Shown here: in pieces, positions 44,140 through 55,972 of the stretch | How positions within the stretch are numbered: the stretch's first letter is position 1 | How the letters are laid out: every line of letters begins with the position of its first letter | From: Pictodentalium vernedei | Lineage: Eukaryota; Mollusca; Scaphopoda; Dentaliida; Dentaliidae | Length of the DNA: 64,000 nucleotides | Assembly: GCA_031216915.1 (NCBI GenBank) | Contig: CM062290.1 | Coordinates: 380,724,718-380,788,717 of the forward strand | Reading direction: 5' to 3' | Notes under the pieces: model-generated | What the model was told of the DNA's origin: nothing | Databases searched by the model: none | Seen by the model: only the letters and a program-made list of their open reading frames with translations | Made by a program: the position numbers and the translations under genes

Positions 44140-44310
44140 TATGAGGCCATGAGGGCTATGTGAAAAACACTCAATGAGGCCTCATTTACTATCCCTCATA
44201 GCCTCATTTTCTTTTGAGGGCATGAGGGCCATGAGAAAAGCCCTCAATGGGGTATAATTTACTATCCCTCTTAGCCTCGTCTCGGTATTTAACAACCATA
44301 TCCCCAGGCA
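44140..44310. repeat. Short direct and inverted repeats around CCTCATTTACTATCCCTC
   Basis: The motif recurs about 80 bp apart (44181, 44250 with variation), each with GAGGGCTATGAG-type inverted segments. Confidence 0.5.
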
Positions 44311-44399
44311 CCCCAATTTCGGCACCCCTTTTGGAAAACCTATGGCCTTCGGCACCCCTTTTTGTTATATATTGCGTTTTTTATCAACTACCCAACAGA

Positions 44400-44810
44400 A
44401 GTACCTGGATGTAGCATAATGTACCCGGATGTAAAAACCTGCATGACAAGTATTCTCAGATACCCCAATAGGTATCCTCAAATTAGTATCCTATAAAAGG
44501 TATCCTCGATAGGTACCAGGTCATAGGTATCCTCAAATACCCGTATGTTCCTATGTGCTAGGGCACAATGTGACACATTGTGCCTTTTCACATAAGCACA
44601 TATCGGCACATTCAGCATGTGCCTATGTGTTAGTGCACAATGTGCCACATTGTACATTTTCACATAGCACATATGACAAAAAGGGACTTTCCATAAGGTA
44701 TTCCCGATAGGTATCCTCAAATGATACAATACTAAGTTATAGGTATCCTCAAATACCCGTATGTGCCAATGTGCTAGTGCATTTTCACATAAGCTCATAC
44801 GACAAACTAG
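44400..44810. repeat. Irregular repeats of GGTATCCTCAAATACCCGTATGTGC
   Basis: GGTATCCTC occurs at least five times. GGCACAATGTG/CACATTGTGCC hairpins lie between (44571-44593, 44634-44660). It looks like a locally expanded minisatellite, not a transposon. Confidence 0.6.
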
Positions 44811-44829
44811 AGGATCTACAGAACCTGTA

Positions 44830-45620
44830 ATCGCTCACCTGGAACTACATATAAAAATGTGATTTCCCATTGGCTTTCCATGGTAACTATGAGCTGCAAT
44901 TGTGGCCATGTTTGCAACGTTACATCAACATTACATGAGGATCATTGGTAGAAGGTGTCCCAGTCTTCAATCACGTGAGGTTTCAAAATATAGGAATCCA
45001 TCATAGAATGTCTCTGGTGGCCATATTTTCCAACCAACGGGGACAAAAAGAGGATCGTTTGTAGAGGGCCTCCTATAGACCATTGTTGCCAAGTTTTCGG
45101 TTCACGTCAGCTCAGTAGTTCCAGAGAGAAGATGAAAATGTGATTTGCCATAGGTTTTTTCGATAGTAACTATAAACCGCAATTGTGGCCATGTCTGCAA
45201 TACGATCATCATTAAATGAGGAACGTTGGTGGAGAATGTTCCAGTTATCAACCATGCAAAGTTTCAAAACATTTGGCCCTGTGGTTTCAGAGGAGAATAA
45301 TTATCAAATTTGACCAATCAGAATCAAAGAATGCTTCTGGCGGCCACGTTTTTCACCCAACAGGAATAAAATGAGTAACAGTTTCAGAGAACCCCTCATA
45401 GACAAGTCTGGTTCACATTGGCTCAGTACTTTCAGTGAAGATGATGAAAATGTGATTTCCTATAGGGTTTCTATAGTAAGTACAAGCCACAATTGCAGCC
45501 ATAATTGCAAATCGATGAAGTTTAAATGAAGACCATTGGTAGAGGGGGTTACAGTCAGCAGTCAATCCATTTGGCCGTGTAGTTTCAAAGAAGTTCTTGA
45601 AAATTCACACATTTATGAAT
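44830..45620. repeat. Tandem repeat, unit about 280-310 bp, nearly three units
   Basis: AAAATGTGATTTCCCAT-like landmarks at 44854, 45135 and 45447. Each unit continues with CAATTGTGGCCATG and ends near TTCAGAGAAGATGAAAATG. Diverged. Confidence 0.7.
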
Positions 45621-45668
45621 TCTGTTTCAACAACAAAATCAGTAATAGAAGGTTAAATATTTTAGAAA

Positions 45669-45750
45669 TTACAATTCATTAATTAAATATTTGTTGATTA
45701 TTTCTATAATTAGTGTTTGCAATCTAATATTTTTGTCTCCGTGGAGATAC
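45669..45750. mobile_element. Family E MITE, diverged right half
   Basis: ATTCATTAATTAAATATTTG to CTCCGTGGAGATACTG and TA. Confidence 0.55.
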
Positions 45751-46509
45751 TGTATTAATCCATAAACAATTTTTTTAACGCCATTGACAAATATTCTTCG
45801 AAGGCATGCCTTGATGTAGTTAGAATATTTCATCAGTAGAACTTGAGTCACGAAAGATCGGGATAAATTGGGTTCACACCCCCAATCCGTCATCTTAGCA
45901 ACTCTCATGTATATCAGTACATCAAACCCTGCCCGTCACGGTTAATAAACCTCGCTTTACTTTCTGGGGTTCTCACATGGATAAAGGAGTTGGAAAATTC
46001 TTATTTCGGTATTTCGACACAAGATTATTCTCCCATCACTGTGTAACAGCGCACTTAAGACAACTCATTCTATGTGAATAATAGTTTTATACGCCCAAAC
46101 ATTAAGCTTTGACGTAAGAATTCTCATCCATGGATTAAATTGTCAAATGATATAATCTGTCATTTTTTTTAACTGCACACAGTGAGACAGCGTTAATCAT
46201 GCAATTGTTATCCAATACCAGAACGTGGAATAACATAAGAATGACTTTGCCAAATACGTGTTCTTCTTTTTTCAGTTTCTGGCAACGAGTGTGGGAAACT
46301 TAATGACTAACATCATACTTATGAACGGGATCAAGAGTGATCTATAGAGACAGAAAGTGAATTGTGTACAAAACATCACGTAAATATTTAACTGCCGATA
46401 TAGCAATACAACTACTGCATTGAGTGCAGATAGAAGGAATAATTGATCTATGGTGTGAATATAACCACTGTGTTATCCAAGGATTGTAAACGCCATCACT
46501 GCTGTGCGT

Positions 46510-47130
46510 TCATTTAAGAACTGAATGCAATTTTTATAATCTTTATTGGAGTACGAACGTGTGGGAATGGCTACAAATTATGTATGAATCCTGAAGGGAT
46601 TCATACAATTTGTAACCATTCCCACACGTTCATACTCCAATAAAGATTATAAAAATTGCATTCTATTCTTATAATTACATTCCGTAACTGTTTAAACTAC
46701 CTTTTACAAAACAACAAAGCAGAAAGACGAAATAAAACATGAACGAACGAACGAGGCGAAAAACCACCCTCACACAAAAGACGAAGCGCACAACTCTGAG
46801 TTGAGCACCGATTTTCGGCATTGACCCAAATTTGTCAAACTGCCGTCTGTCGCAACGAAACTTGGGATGTTCAAAACAATTTATTTAACATATCAGTAAA
46901 CTATAATCACTGATCACAGCGAGGGGCGCTAAAAGTTATAAACCCGCCCAAACACCGCCCGAATTACATTCTGTCAACTGACCTCTACCGTAAATGCGGG
47001 ACAAAGTTCGATCAAATGTATTCACTGGAAAATGAATTATATTTGGTCATGACGTTTTCATCCAGCTGACCAATGGGAATTGAGTATTTGGACCCAAAAC
47101 GTATGACTACATTAACAATGTAATTATTCA
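46510..47130. repeat. Dispersed repeat F, copy 2
   Basis: The partner of 3832-4430, same orientation. It has the same left palindrome (TGCAATTTTTATAATC, centre near 46593) and same right end (TACATTAACAATGTAATTA). About 130 bp in the middle is unlike copy 1. Confidence 0.7.
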
Positions 47131-47378
47131 AGTATAAAATCGTCGCGTGAGTATCATAAAGTTCTATCTTCAAGTGGAAGATAGAACCTTATGGTTCTCA
47201 CACGTCGAACTGTCCTAACACGGGACATACATTCAAGAGGGGGGGAGGAGTGTTGCACCCATGAATGAAGATAGATTTTGCTGAGCACATGTTGAGCAGC
47301 ACGGTTGCGGCAATGTAATTTATTTTGGTGATTAATATCATCGGACAAAGGTGTGAGAACTATAAAGGGTTGAGTGTA

Positions 47379-47769
47379 TTTGTATATTTATTAAGGTTTA
47401 ACGACACTTTAACAGCCAAGGTCATGTCGTGTCGGTGACAGTTTTTATGGGTGGAGGAAGCCGGAGTACCTGAAGAGAACCTGCGAGCAACTATGAGTAG
47501 CTGCCAGCTCTCCAACATCGTAACTCCGCACTGCAGGCAGCACATGCAATGTTAGATTGGTTGAAGACATGCGCACAATCGACCTGCAGTACGCCTTAGT
47601 GAACGGCGTCATCGTGTCCCCATGTGGACAAACGGAGTTAAGTTCCTTGTCCAATCATACAACGTGGGAGTCCTAATCGAGCACTCAAACGGTCACCCAT
47701 CCAAGGACTAACCGTTGCTTAACTTCGGTGATCTGACGAGAATGGGTTACCGCAATGCCACCGCGCTCC
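47379..47769 (-). mobile_element. SINE copy 3, 5S rRNA-type head
   Basis: 391 bp flanked by AAAGGGTTGAGTGTA (47364-47378) and AAAGGTTGAGTGTA (47770-47783). On the minus strand the head contains GTCAGATCACCGAAGTTAAG and GGATGGGTGACCG, corresponding to the internal A/IE/C promoter boxes of 5S rRNA. The body after it is the same as in the tRNA-headed copies. Confidence 0.85.
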
Positions 47770-47789
47770 AAAGGTTGAGTGTAGAATAA

Positions 47790-47947
47790 TCAAAAACATA
47801 GGTTATGACCCCTCGTTGGAAAGAACTCGTCGAGCTCGTTCCAATGAGGGTCATAACCTATATTTTTGAGACAAAAAATGAATAAAAATTCGTTATTCAA
47901 GAATTTTGTTTGCATTTGTCCTCTGCTTTTCATGTTAGGTTAAAGGG
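47790..47947. mobile_element. Family A MITE, copy 10, left end missing
   Basis: Starts abruptly at TCAAAAACATAGG, just right of the SINE. Right TTAA at 47948. Forward orientation. Confidence 0.75.
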
Positions 47948-48069
47948 TTAAAGGTCTCTTTATATTCTATATGTGTGCATCTTATTATTGTTAAAGCAGC
48001 AAAAGCTTGCACATATGTATTTGACTTGTTGCAATTTATTGGAGAATGCCACCGCTGACATTATAAGCT

Positions 48070-48330
48070 ATACAATACTGTGAGCAAAGAAACGAACATA
48101 GAATGTCGTACGGATAGCGACTGGGTCGCGATCCAATTGAAATCCTCTGTCCAGTTTTCCTACTAGTAACGCTGTAGTATCTCGAAAGTAGAAAAGAAAT
48201 TTCGCATGAATACGAAATGCTACTGTCGTTCGTCTGTCTTGATGGGGTCTTAATTTAACAGTATTTTGTTCACGAAATTCTGATCCACTGAAAAACGTGT
48301 TTCGATTTGGTCGCGATCTGATGCCGAAAA
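48070..48330. repeat. Dispersed repeat I, diverged copy
   Basis: GATAGCGACTGGGTCGCGATCC (48114-48135) and GATTTGGTCGCGATCTG (48303) are the family's characteristic segments. A further fragment lies at 42590-42650. Confidence 0.45.
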
Positions 48331-48334
48331 ATAC

Positions 48335-48980
48335 CGCTTTTTATCACAGTACAGCAGCTTGGAATGAATGGGGTTATTAGCAAGATGGCAAGGGTTCACT
48401 TGTTGAGTGCTCGAATCCACTATCAGGACTTTCAGAAATGAGGATACCAGAGCAAAAGCCAATGTTTCCCTTGCCCATGTTTCATATTCAGTCAAACACA
48501 AATAATATTTTGTTTATATAAATTTCTTTCATCATAAATTATTGAAGAGTGCCTGTGTGTAATCTTCAATAATTTGTAATAAAATAAATTTTGATAGACA
48601 AATTCAGACCACCAAAAATAATGTAGCCCTCAGCCTGTTAAATAACGTTCACGCATTTGAACACTACTTCAGATAAATGGTTAGGCCTAAAAAGTAAAAA
48701 ATCTGTTTCTCATGCCCTCCTTCATGGCACTTTTGGCTGTCGCATTCTCTCTTTTTACAACTAATGCTAACTTAAAAAAAAAATGAAAGTGTCAATGACA
48801 CTGTAGCTCAACTTGTTAAGGCATGTACATAGATAGTATGTGAAACAGCAATGACAAACATCTAGATAATGACCTGATAATAAAGGTACATATAAAGTAT
48901 TGTATCGGTCTGTACATAAATACTGACCGTAGCCTGTAACAAATGTATAGGTAAAGTATTGTAAAGGTGGGTGACAGTCA
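48335..48980. other. No recognisable feature
   Basis: Small local duplications such as AAAGTATTGTA (48894, 48955) only. Confidence 0.4.
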
Positions 48981-48989
48981 GATGCTAAA

Positions 48990-50095
48990 CTAGAAAAGAA
49001 ATCTTTGAGTCCCAGAGTGGGTCTGACTGAACCCCAAAATATTTGTTCTCATAGCACAGTGATAATAAAGGCACCCCAAAACACACTCGTTCCTGTCCCA
49101 AGGTGAAAACAAAGGTACCCAAGAAGTTTCGTGAAGATCAGTTCTTAAGTACGAGCTGTATAGAAGTTGTGACAAAAAATTGATTGGACCTAATTTCGGT
49201 ACAAAATGGCCACAGGCAGCCATCTTGAATTTTGGACCGCACCCAGAAACACTCGTTCTCGTCCCAAGGTGATAACAAAGGTACCCAAGAAGTTTCGCGA
49301 AGATCGGTTGATAAATACAGCGTCTAGCCCGAGCCGTATTGACATGTGTACTTACTGTGTGTAAGTAGCACTGAAAAAATCAAAGTTCATCTAATTTGCA
49401 TAATTTCTGCACGAAAAAAAACCCCGTATTATATGTGATGTATCTCATGGTACTAAACATTCACACAAAAAATTATTCAAATCAGCGCTTTCAAATGGAA
49501 GTTCTGTACAAAAATCTGATTGCACCTAATTTTGTACAAAATGGCTGCCATCGGCCATCTTGAATTTCGGACCAGACCGCAAAACACTCGTTCTCGTCCC
49601 ACGGTGATACCAAAGACCAAAGGTACCCAAGAAGTTTCGTAAAGATCGGTTCACAAATACGGCCTCTAGCCCGAGTCGTAATGGCATTTGCACTTACAGT
49701 GCTGAAAGTAACACTAAATACATCAAAGTTAGTCTAATTTGCATAATTTACGCACACGAAAAAAACCCTTATTATATGTGATGTATCCTATGGTACTAAA
49801 CATTCATGCAAAAAAATATTCAAATCAGTGCTTTCATGTGGAAGTTCTGCGCAAAGATCTGATTGCACCTAATTTTCTACAAAATGGCTGGCAGCAGCCA
49901 ACTTGAATTTCAGATCGGACCCAAAAACACTCGTTCTCGTCCCACGGTCATAACAAAGGTACCCAAGAAGTTTCGTAAAAATCGGTTCATGAATACGGCC
50001 TCTAGCCCGAGCCGTATTGAATTGTTGACGGACAGACGGACGACTGGCCATGGCATAAGCTCAAATTTAGCTTCGCCAAAGTTGAGCTAAAAATT
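48990..50095. repeat. Tandem repeat, unit about 340 bp, with a GACGGACAGACGGACG end
   Basis: ACACTCGTTCTCGTCCCA recurs at 49083 (variant), 49249, 49584 and 49927 (spacings 166, 335, 343). Units share GTACCCAAGAAGTTTCG and CTCTAGCCCGAGCCG. The array ends in GACGGACAGACGGACG and GCATAAGCTCAAATTTAGC with its inverted TTGAGCTAAAAA. Many marine invertebrate genomes carry repeats that end like this. Confidence 0.8.
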
Positions 50096-50145
50096 GAATG
50101 GTTTATGTCGATATTTTACCCAAGTTAATAAAATTGATATATTTG

Positions 50146-50213
50146 TCTCTTGAGTGCAACAAGGCTTTGCAATGCTGCAGCATTGCAAAGCCTTCTTGCA
50201 CTCAAGGGGCGAA
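50146..50213. repeat. Family N hairpin, copy 2
   Basis: GAGTGCAACAAGGCTTTGCA and complement, nearly perfect over 29 nt, followed by AAGGGGCGAA. Confidence 0.75.
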
Positions 50214-50219
50214 GTACAC

Positions 50220-50640
50220 CACCATCCATGCTATTCTGTAGATTATGAGGCCTAAAACATAAAACAAACCAAGAGCGTTTGATGGTAAAGAAATAATTAC
50301 AAGAATAAAATAAAAAACCGTCCGCCCATATGGAATTTTAACGAAAAATGGCCTGAGAAACAGAAGATCTACTTTGTGGGGCCTTAGCGCAATAACATAA
50401 AATGTTAAAAGTAACGCAATCGGCTTTCAAATCATTTTTCTCACCAAAGGTCCCTTTATATATCTAATTATAATGTCATCCTTTGAAGTAAACAGTTTCG
50501 TGAAGTTATCTTGAACCTCATGTCAGTGCTTGCGGTTTCGAATAGGTTCATGCAGCATTTGAAATTGGCCTTACAAATCTGCAGTGTCAGTTGAATTTTT
50601 GTTTATACTTACTTGTTAGCGAATCCATAATGTTGGATTA
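50220..50640. other. No recognisable feature
   Basis: No repeat partner or coding signal. Confidence 0.35.
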
Positions 50641-50777
50641 CGTTCTTATTATATGGTGTTTAAGGTCGCATACTTATGCACAGTGGCTAATCGTGACCAT
50701 GACAGTTTTTTACGGGCGGAGGAAGCCTGAGTACCCGGAGAGAACCACCGAGCATCGACGAGCAACTGTCAGCTTAC
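50640..50777 (-). mobile_element. SINE fragment (3' part)
   Basis: Matches the last 130 bp of the SINE on the minus strand (GCATACTTATGCACAGTGGC, ACCGAGCATCGACGAGCAAC). Head and central body are absent. Confidence 0.75.
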
Positions 50778-50779
50778 GT

Positions 50780-51714
50780 TCTTAGCCAAACTCAATGTCA
50801 GTGTTTGGCGAGTGAGTAGTGGGTGAGTGGAGATGTGCGCTGATCTCTCATGCCAGCGATTCCTGGATGGGAAAGTTCTCCACTTGTCCAAACATTCTCT
50901 GGCAGAATCAACTGAGATGCCAATGCTGTCATGGCATACCGTCTTAACGGGAGGGGACGTAAATGGATCCCGCCTGTGCGGAAAGTGACATACACCGTGC
51001 CGGTAAAAAATCCCTTACTTGCATTCCCGAAGAGTAAGGCCACGAAGTCAAATGATTGCAGATGAATGATATAGTGAAAATAAAGGTATTTTTGTATTAA
51101 AGAATTCTTTAGTTTTGTCTAATAAACAACACAATATCCTGAGGTCTGTGAGGTAATGCTTCGTTTTCAATATCTTGCACGTTCGGTATTATGTATATTG
51201 GCTGACAATTTTCGTATTTGGAAGAGTTGTACGGGGAAGTTAGATCCCCTTGATTTCCTAAAGAATTCAGCAAATTTAACACTAAGATTATGGGAATTCA
51301 ATTTCATATAAAGGTAACCAACTTCATTTAGTTTGGGCACCCCCCCCCCCTCTCTTTTTGATACGAAGTGTCGTTACTATGTGTTCACAGCATTCTCCAG
51401 TGGATCATTCAAAACTAAACTAGAATTCCGTGTGATAATTTGTCATATTTCCAATTTCGTCTGACAATTCCAAAAAAATACCTGGCGCTCAACTGTTCCA
51501 ACTAAGATATGCTGGTCACTAAGACAAAGCACTATTAGCTACTAGTACTCCGCCCGTCTACTGTCTGATGTGGTAAAGTATTTGGGAGGAGGGGGTAGGT
51601 GTGACAGCTCCTAGAACTTCCGGCCCTGTCAAGAGCACAAACGGCCAGACTCAACTTCGTGATAAGAAGTCCGACAAGCCAATCAACATGCATCGCTGCA
51701 TCTCCAGACAATCA
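50780..51714. other. No supportable gene
   Basis: An 81-codon minus frame at 50798-51043 has no recognised domain. A run of 11 C at 51340. Confidence 0.35.
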
Positions 51715-51718
51715 TTAA

Positions 51719-51959
51719 CCCTTTACCTCACGAATCGATGGCAACCTTTCGCGTAATTTACAAATTTAGCAGTTGAAAAAAACAAATATTTTCAACAATA
51801 TCCCAGAAACCATATCATGTGACCCCTCATTGGAACGGGCTGGCCGAGCTCCTTCCAAAGATGGGTCACATTATATGGTTTGGTGGACATTTTTTTTTAA
51901 ATTGAAAAAACAAAAGATTACAATAATAAATTTTGATATCCTGGGTGTAGGGTAAAGGG
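51719..51959. mobile_element. Family B MITE, copy 4, intact TTAA on both sides
   Basis: 241 bp, forward orientation. Used as the reference for the split copy at 12691. Core imperfect (GGAACGGGCTGGCCGAGC). Confidence 0.85.
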
Positions 51960-51969
51960 TTAATAGAAT

Positions 51970-52460
51970 GTTATCCCTTTCAACCATGGCGCTCAGATTG
52001 GTATTGTCTTATGCAATAGAGTAGACAGCAAAAAGGAGGAATCTATTTTCTATTTATAGGGATGTTCAGTACAAATTAAATCGTACTGCCATTTTGGATT
52101 TGTCATTGACAACGTTCAATACGAAAAACAAGTGACCAAACAATTGTTCAATATGAATTAATATATACTTTATAAATAACCACATTTCTATTGGCTGGAT
52201 CTTATACACGTGACTGGTACTCAAAAATCCATGTACATCGGTTTTCCAGTGAATATCAACTTTCTAAATATAGCTTTTGGAAATCCCCTCCCAAGTTCTA
52301 TTTCAGTCGGCGTAATATCTAAAACATTGTTTATTTTGATGTTATTTAGCAGATGATAACTATTTTATTGTTAAATAAAAGTAATTCTGGTTGATATAAT
52401 CGATCTTTTAATTGACAAACAGAAGATTTTTTATTTGTGAGGATGGTGTATATAATAAAA
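51970..52460. other. No recognisable feature
   Basis: AT-rich. Confidence 0.35.
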
Positions 52461-52463
52461 CAG

Positions 52464-52597
52464 TTATGGACTTTTGTGGTGGTAAATATGATGTGATATG
52501 AGCCAAAAAAAACACGAATTGAACGAGGCTAACGCCTCAGTCAATATAAGTTTTTAGGTTCATATCACATCATATACACCACCACAAAAGTCCATAA
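52464..52597. repeat. 134-bp inverted repeat
   Basis: Arms TTATGGACTTTTGTGGTGG ... CATATGA with complement, about 42 bp, with an inner hairpin GAGGC/GCCTC at 52525-52538. Confidence 0.75.
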
Positions 52598-52599
52598 TT

Positions 52600-53584
52600 G
52601 TATAATATTAATTAGTATTCACTTAGTATGTTCCGTACTGTTTATATCATCATACTTGTCTGTGGTATCTGTCGGAAATGGCGCTCGACATAATATCCCA
52701 CAAATTTATCTACAGAGGCCAATTAAAAACGTTTTAGTGTTTAATCGACCGGAACCTTGTTTCTGCTGATGAGATCTGAGGTTTTATTTTATTATTATCT
52801 CATCTCATCAACGACTTAACAATTAATCAGATCCAAGTTAATTGTTAATCCATGAAGTAAAAATCATACAAAATAATCGAATACTCTGTATTGTACAAAA
52901 GTTTAACTTAGCCAATGCCGTGAATTCTTCAGCAAGGGGGGTAAGAGAGATGCCCGGCTTCTGCAAGCAGGGAGAGCTATCGCTTCGTTCCCCTTTATTC
53001 ACCTCGAAAAAATAAGCCGACCGAATTTCCATTCGCCTCCCACTCATGAAAGTAAGACAAATAGCAAGAACATAAAACTCGAACTGCGCTTTGTATTCAA
53101 TTGTTTGAATTGAATCGGACAGTATTTGTGGTGACCACGCAGATCATAGTGAACACGTCTTTCGCGTTCCCGTCCATTCAAGTCCACGCTTTGTTGAACC
53201 GTCTGTGCAACTGATACACGCCCATGTATTCTGACATAACGTCCGCTGATTGACTCTAATGATTTTATTCGTTCCCGGCTACCGACTTTTAAAATAATAA
53301 CCACCCGACAGCTCTTACTGACAAGTTAGCCGCAATATTTTTTTATATATTAACGGAATGGGCGAGAAATAATGACCAAATATAATGATTTACGCGAAAA
53401 AAAGGGCAAAAGTTTCGTTGATCGTCATCGGGATATTCGATATCAGTATTCGGCTGCCAAATATTCGAAAATCGAATCGAATCCGAATATTCGCAGGGCC
53501 CTAAATAAACTGCTGTATTCTTGTTTGCTCATCTCAGCCTTTTCTCTTGGGTGTGCTCATTGTTACAGAGCATCGGAATCTGAA
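52600..53584. other. No supportable gene
   Basis: Two adjoining minus-strand frames (53304-53044 and 53047-52838) are charged in parts but match no family I know and show no paired splice sites. A host exon here cannot be excluded. Confidence 0.3.
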
Positions 53585-54020
53585 CTACGCGGTGTCAATG
53601 GGCGAGGGACTTCATACCAATTGCCCACGATGGCACTGTGTACGGCGGCCGTGGACTGGTCATTTTCCACAGTGGGCAATATTTCTGCGACGCAATAATA
53701 TTAGATTCCAAACATTTATTATTGGAATAATCATCAAAAAATTAATTAATGAAGTACCGGGTACAAACTGCCCACGCGTGAAATACGAACAGTCCGCGAC
53801 GTATGTACTGTACTGCACGTCGATGGTGCATTTGTTTTAACTGCTGCTAACTCTGCTATTGTCGTGTTAGTAAGTTGGAGAGTCGGGCAACTTCTCGTTG
53901 GTTCGCCGCTTCTCGTTGGTACTCTCCTAGTGCTCTTGCTTCCTCTACGTGTAAAACAGTTCGATACGATTTGGCCTTGGTTGTTGAACGAGTCGTTACA
54001 CACCAACAACCCTACAAACA
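53585..54020 (+). mobile_element. SINE copy 4, interrupted by a family E element
   Basis: SINE sequence runs to about 53638 (GACTTCATACCAATTGCCCA, CACTGTGTA), resumes at about 53814 (TACTGCACGTCGATGGTGCA) and ends with a TACTCTCCTAGTGCTC-type 3' region. The head is degraded. Confidence 0.75.
53640..53813. mobile_element. Family E MITE inside SINE copy 4
   Basis: GGCGGCCGTGGACTGGTC left, CGACGTATGTACTG right. As in 28817, the core palindrome is reduced to TTAATGAAGTACCGGGTAC. Confidence 0.75.
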
Positions 54021-54616
54021 AACAATGAACATTACAGAATGCTTCCGGACTTAGGACCTATAAAGATGTTTCGGGTCAAGTGTCGTCTGCCTTTTCGGGC
54101 AGACGATACACCACTAGAGACGGTTGCTCAGATGTTACGACTCTCCCTGCCCACTATTGTCCGGACCGCCAGTGCCAGGCAAGGTACCTGTCTTAATGCA
54201 TCTCATTCGCAAATACTCGTCATCAGGCGCCTGTGTGTTAATGTAATCGATGGTCATTCAATTGTCCGCCCATTGACAGTAACATTTTTCATAAAGCAGA
54301 ATACTTCCGCTTACAGTTTTGATAGGGTTAAGTTAGTGCTATTGATGATCAAATCAAAGACAAATTAGACACCCACGTTGGGTTATAGGAGACTGACAAA
54401 AGCGAGATAATGATATTTTATATGGTAAAACCTTTCAAGAATGAATTTACCATTGCCAGTTTATAATCTCCATGTCTGTTTAGTTGGACCAAGATCAGAT
54501 TTGGAGTTTATATTACCAGTACACCAGATCTTCTGGAATTTACCCTTTGAACTGTAGTGGTATCTTCCATGTCAGTTCAATGACAGCAATCAGAAGAGTC
54601 TATATGCAATATTTGG

Positions 54617-54684
54617 GGTAGGCTAATCAATATTTTCAACGTGCAGCCTCTGGGCTGCACGTTGAAAATATTGATTGGTCTACC
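54617..54684. repeat. 68-nt near-perfect hairpin with a partial repeat beside it
   Basis: Arms of 32 nt (ATCAATATTTTCAACGTGCAG with complement) around a TCT loop. The right arm's outer part recurs at 54698-54725. Confidence 0.8.
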
Positions 54685-54852
54685 TCACATGTTTACTGAA
54701 CGTTGAAAATATTGATCGGTCTACCCATACATTTACTGAACAGCCATCCTATGTAATGAACTTATGATGACGTATCATGTTCCTGGCTGAAAAAAAGGCC
54801 GCTCGGTTTCAAAGGGTTAATTGCTCTGCATCACAAATTATGGCTAGATATT

Positions 54853-54925
54853 TGACCCTTTACATAACGAATCGGCCGCTTCCGCCCGCGTTGTATACAA
54901 ATTCAGTAATTGAAAAAATATAGAA
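54853..54925. mobile_element. Family B MITE, left end fragment
   Basis: ACCCTTTACATAACGAATCGG then ATTCAGTAATTGAAAAAATA. The match stops where the next palindrome begins. Confidence 0.7.
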
Positions 54926-54929
54926 TAAA

Positions 54930-55058
54930 TAGGTACTAGCACTGGTAATCAGATTTAAACCTCGAGTAGGATAAGGGTTTTAACGACGAGGGTCTGCCTC
55001 ACGGTTACAACCCTTATCCTACTCGTGGATTAAATCTGATTACCGGCCCGAGTACCTA
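54930..55058. repeat. 129-bp palindrome
   Basis: Arms of about 50 bp, TAGGTACTAGCACTGGTAATC inward to AGGATAAGGGTT, with complement and few mismatches. It replaces the core of the B fragment on its left. Confidence 0.8.
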
Positions 55059-55489
55059 TATATCACGGTCTTAATAAATAATCGACTTTGTCACTTGAAA
55101 TGTAGAAAAAACAATACTTTCTATCGCAAACACATGGGCTTGTTTTGTTTACATCTCACCGGTGGGCAGTACGTCAATGTTTGATTGCAGCTAGAGACAT
55201 CGTCAAAGTTAATTGAATTTACCTTGCTTTTTCAGTCAAATTATTAACAATTCTTAAATTTTATTTTAAATATTTAATAGTAGGTATTTTAAACTTAATA
55301 GGTCATTGCACGTAATAGATAGTACCGCAAAACGTCGTATGTTTGAATGAGACATCGCGAAGTGTGAATGTTTTTTTGTAATGGAATTCCCATTGAAAAC
55401 GTTTTAACCGCAGTAGCAGCTAAAAACTAAAATTTAACATACGAGCTCTTCACCGGTAATAACATAGGTAAGCATGGTATAAAAAATAT

Positions 55490-55680
55490 TTTTTTAAAAA
55501 CATTTCAACAAAACCATATCAGGTTACCCTTCATTTGTACGAGCTTATTGAGCTCGTTCCACTGAGGTTCATACATGTAAGTTATATTTTCGAGACAAAA
55601 ATAAAAGAATTAAATTTGAATGGCGATTTTTGTGATTAACGCTAGTCGGTATAAGCAGCTAACTTGTGCTAAGATTTAAC
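55490..55680. mobile_element. Chimeric MITE: left half family B, right half family A
   Basis: The left arm ends CATTTCAACAAAACCATATCA as in B. After the GAGCTCGTTCC centre the right arm continues as A (GTTATATTTTCGAGACAAAAA, GGCGATTTTTGTGATTAACG). The switch is at the shared core. Outer ends are worn. Confidence 0.65.
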
Positions 55681-55972
55681 AATATAGAGAAGGTTAACAT
55701 GAGGTAAGTGTCCGGAAACACGCTCAGTGATTACCATATCATTACAACTTTGGATTTAATTGTCTCATCCTCCATAACCTTGAAGCTTCATTACATCATA
55801 CTGCGATTTTCTGCTGACAAATTTTCAGAAAGATTCCAATCTTTATTTCTTGCATGTTCGAACATATGAACACATCAGTGTTATGTTCTACAAAACATTT
55901 ATTTAATATGTTTGAGCGTGTGCTTTTTTGGCGTGTTATTATCCAATACATTATTATAATGGTTTCTGTTAA

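Noticed and set aside
47700..47769. Apparent 5S rRNA gene fragment on the minus strand
   Set aside because: Only the internal promoter part is present and it leads into the SINE body; also at 57760-57829.
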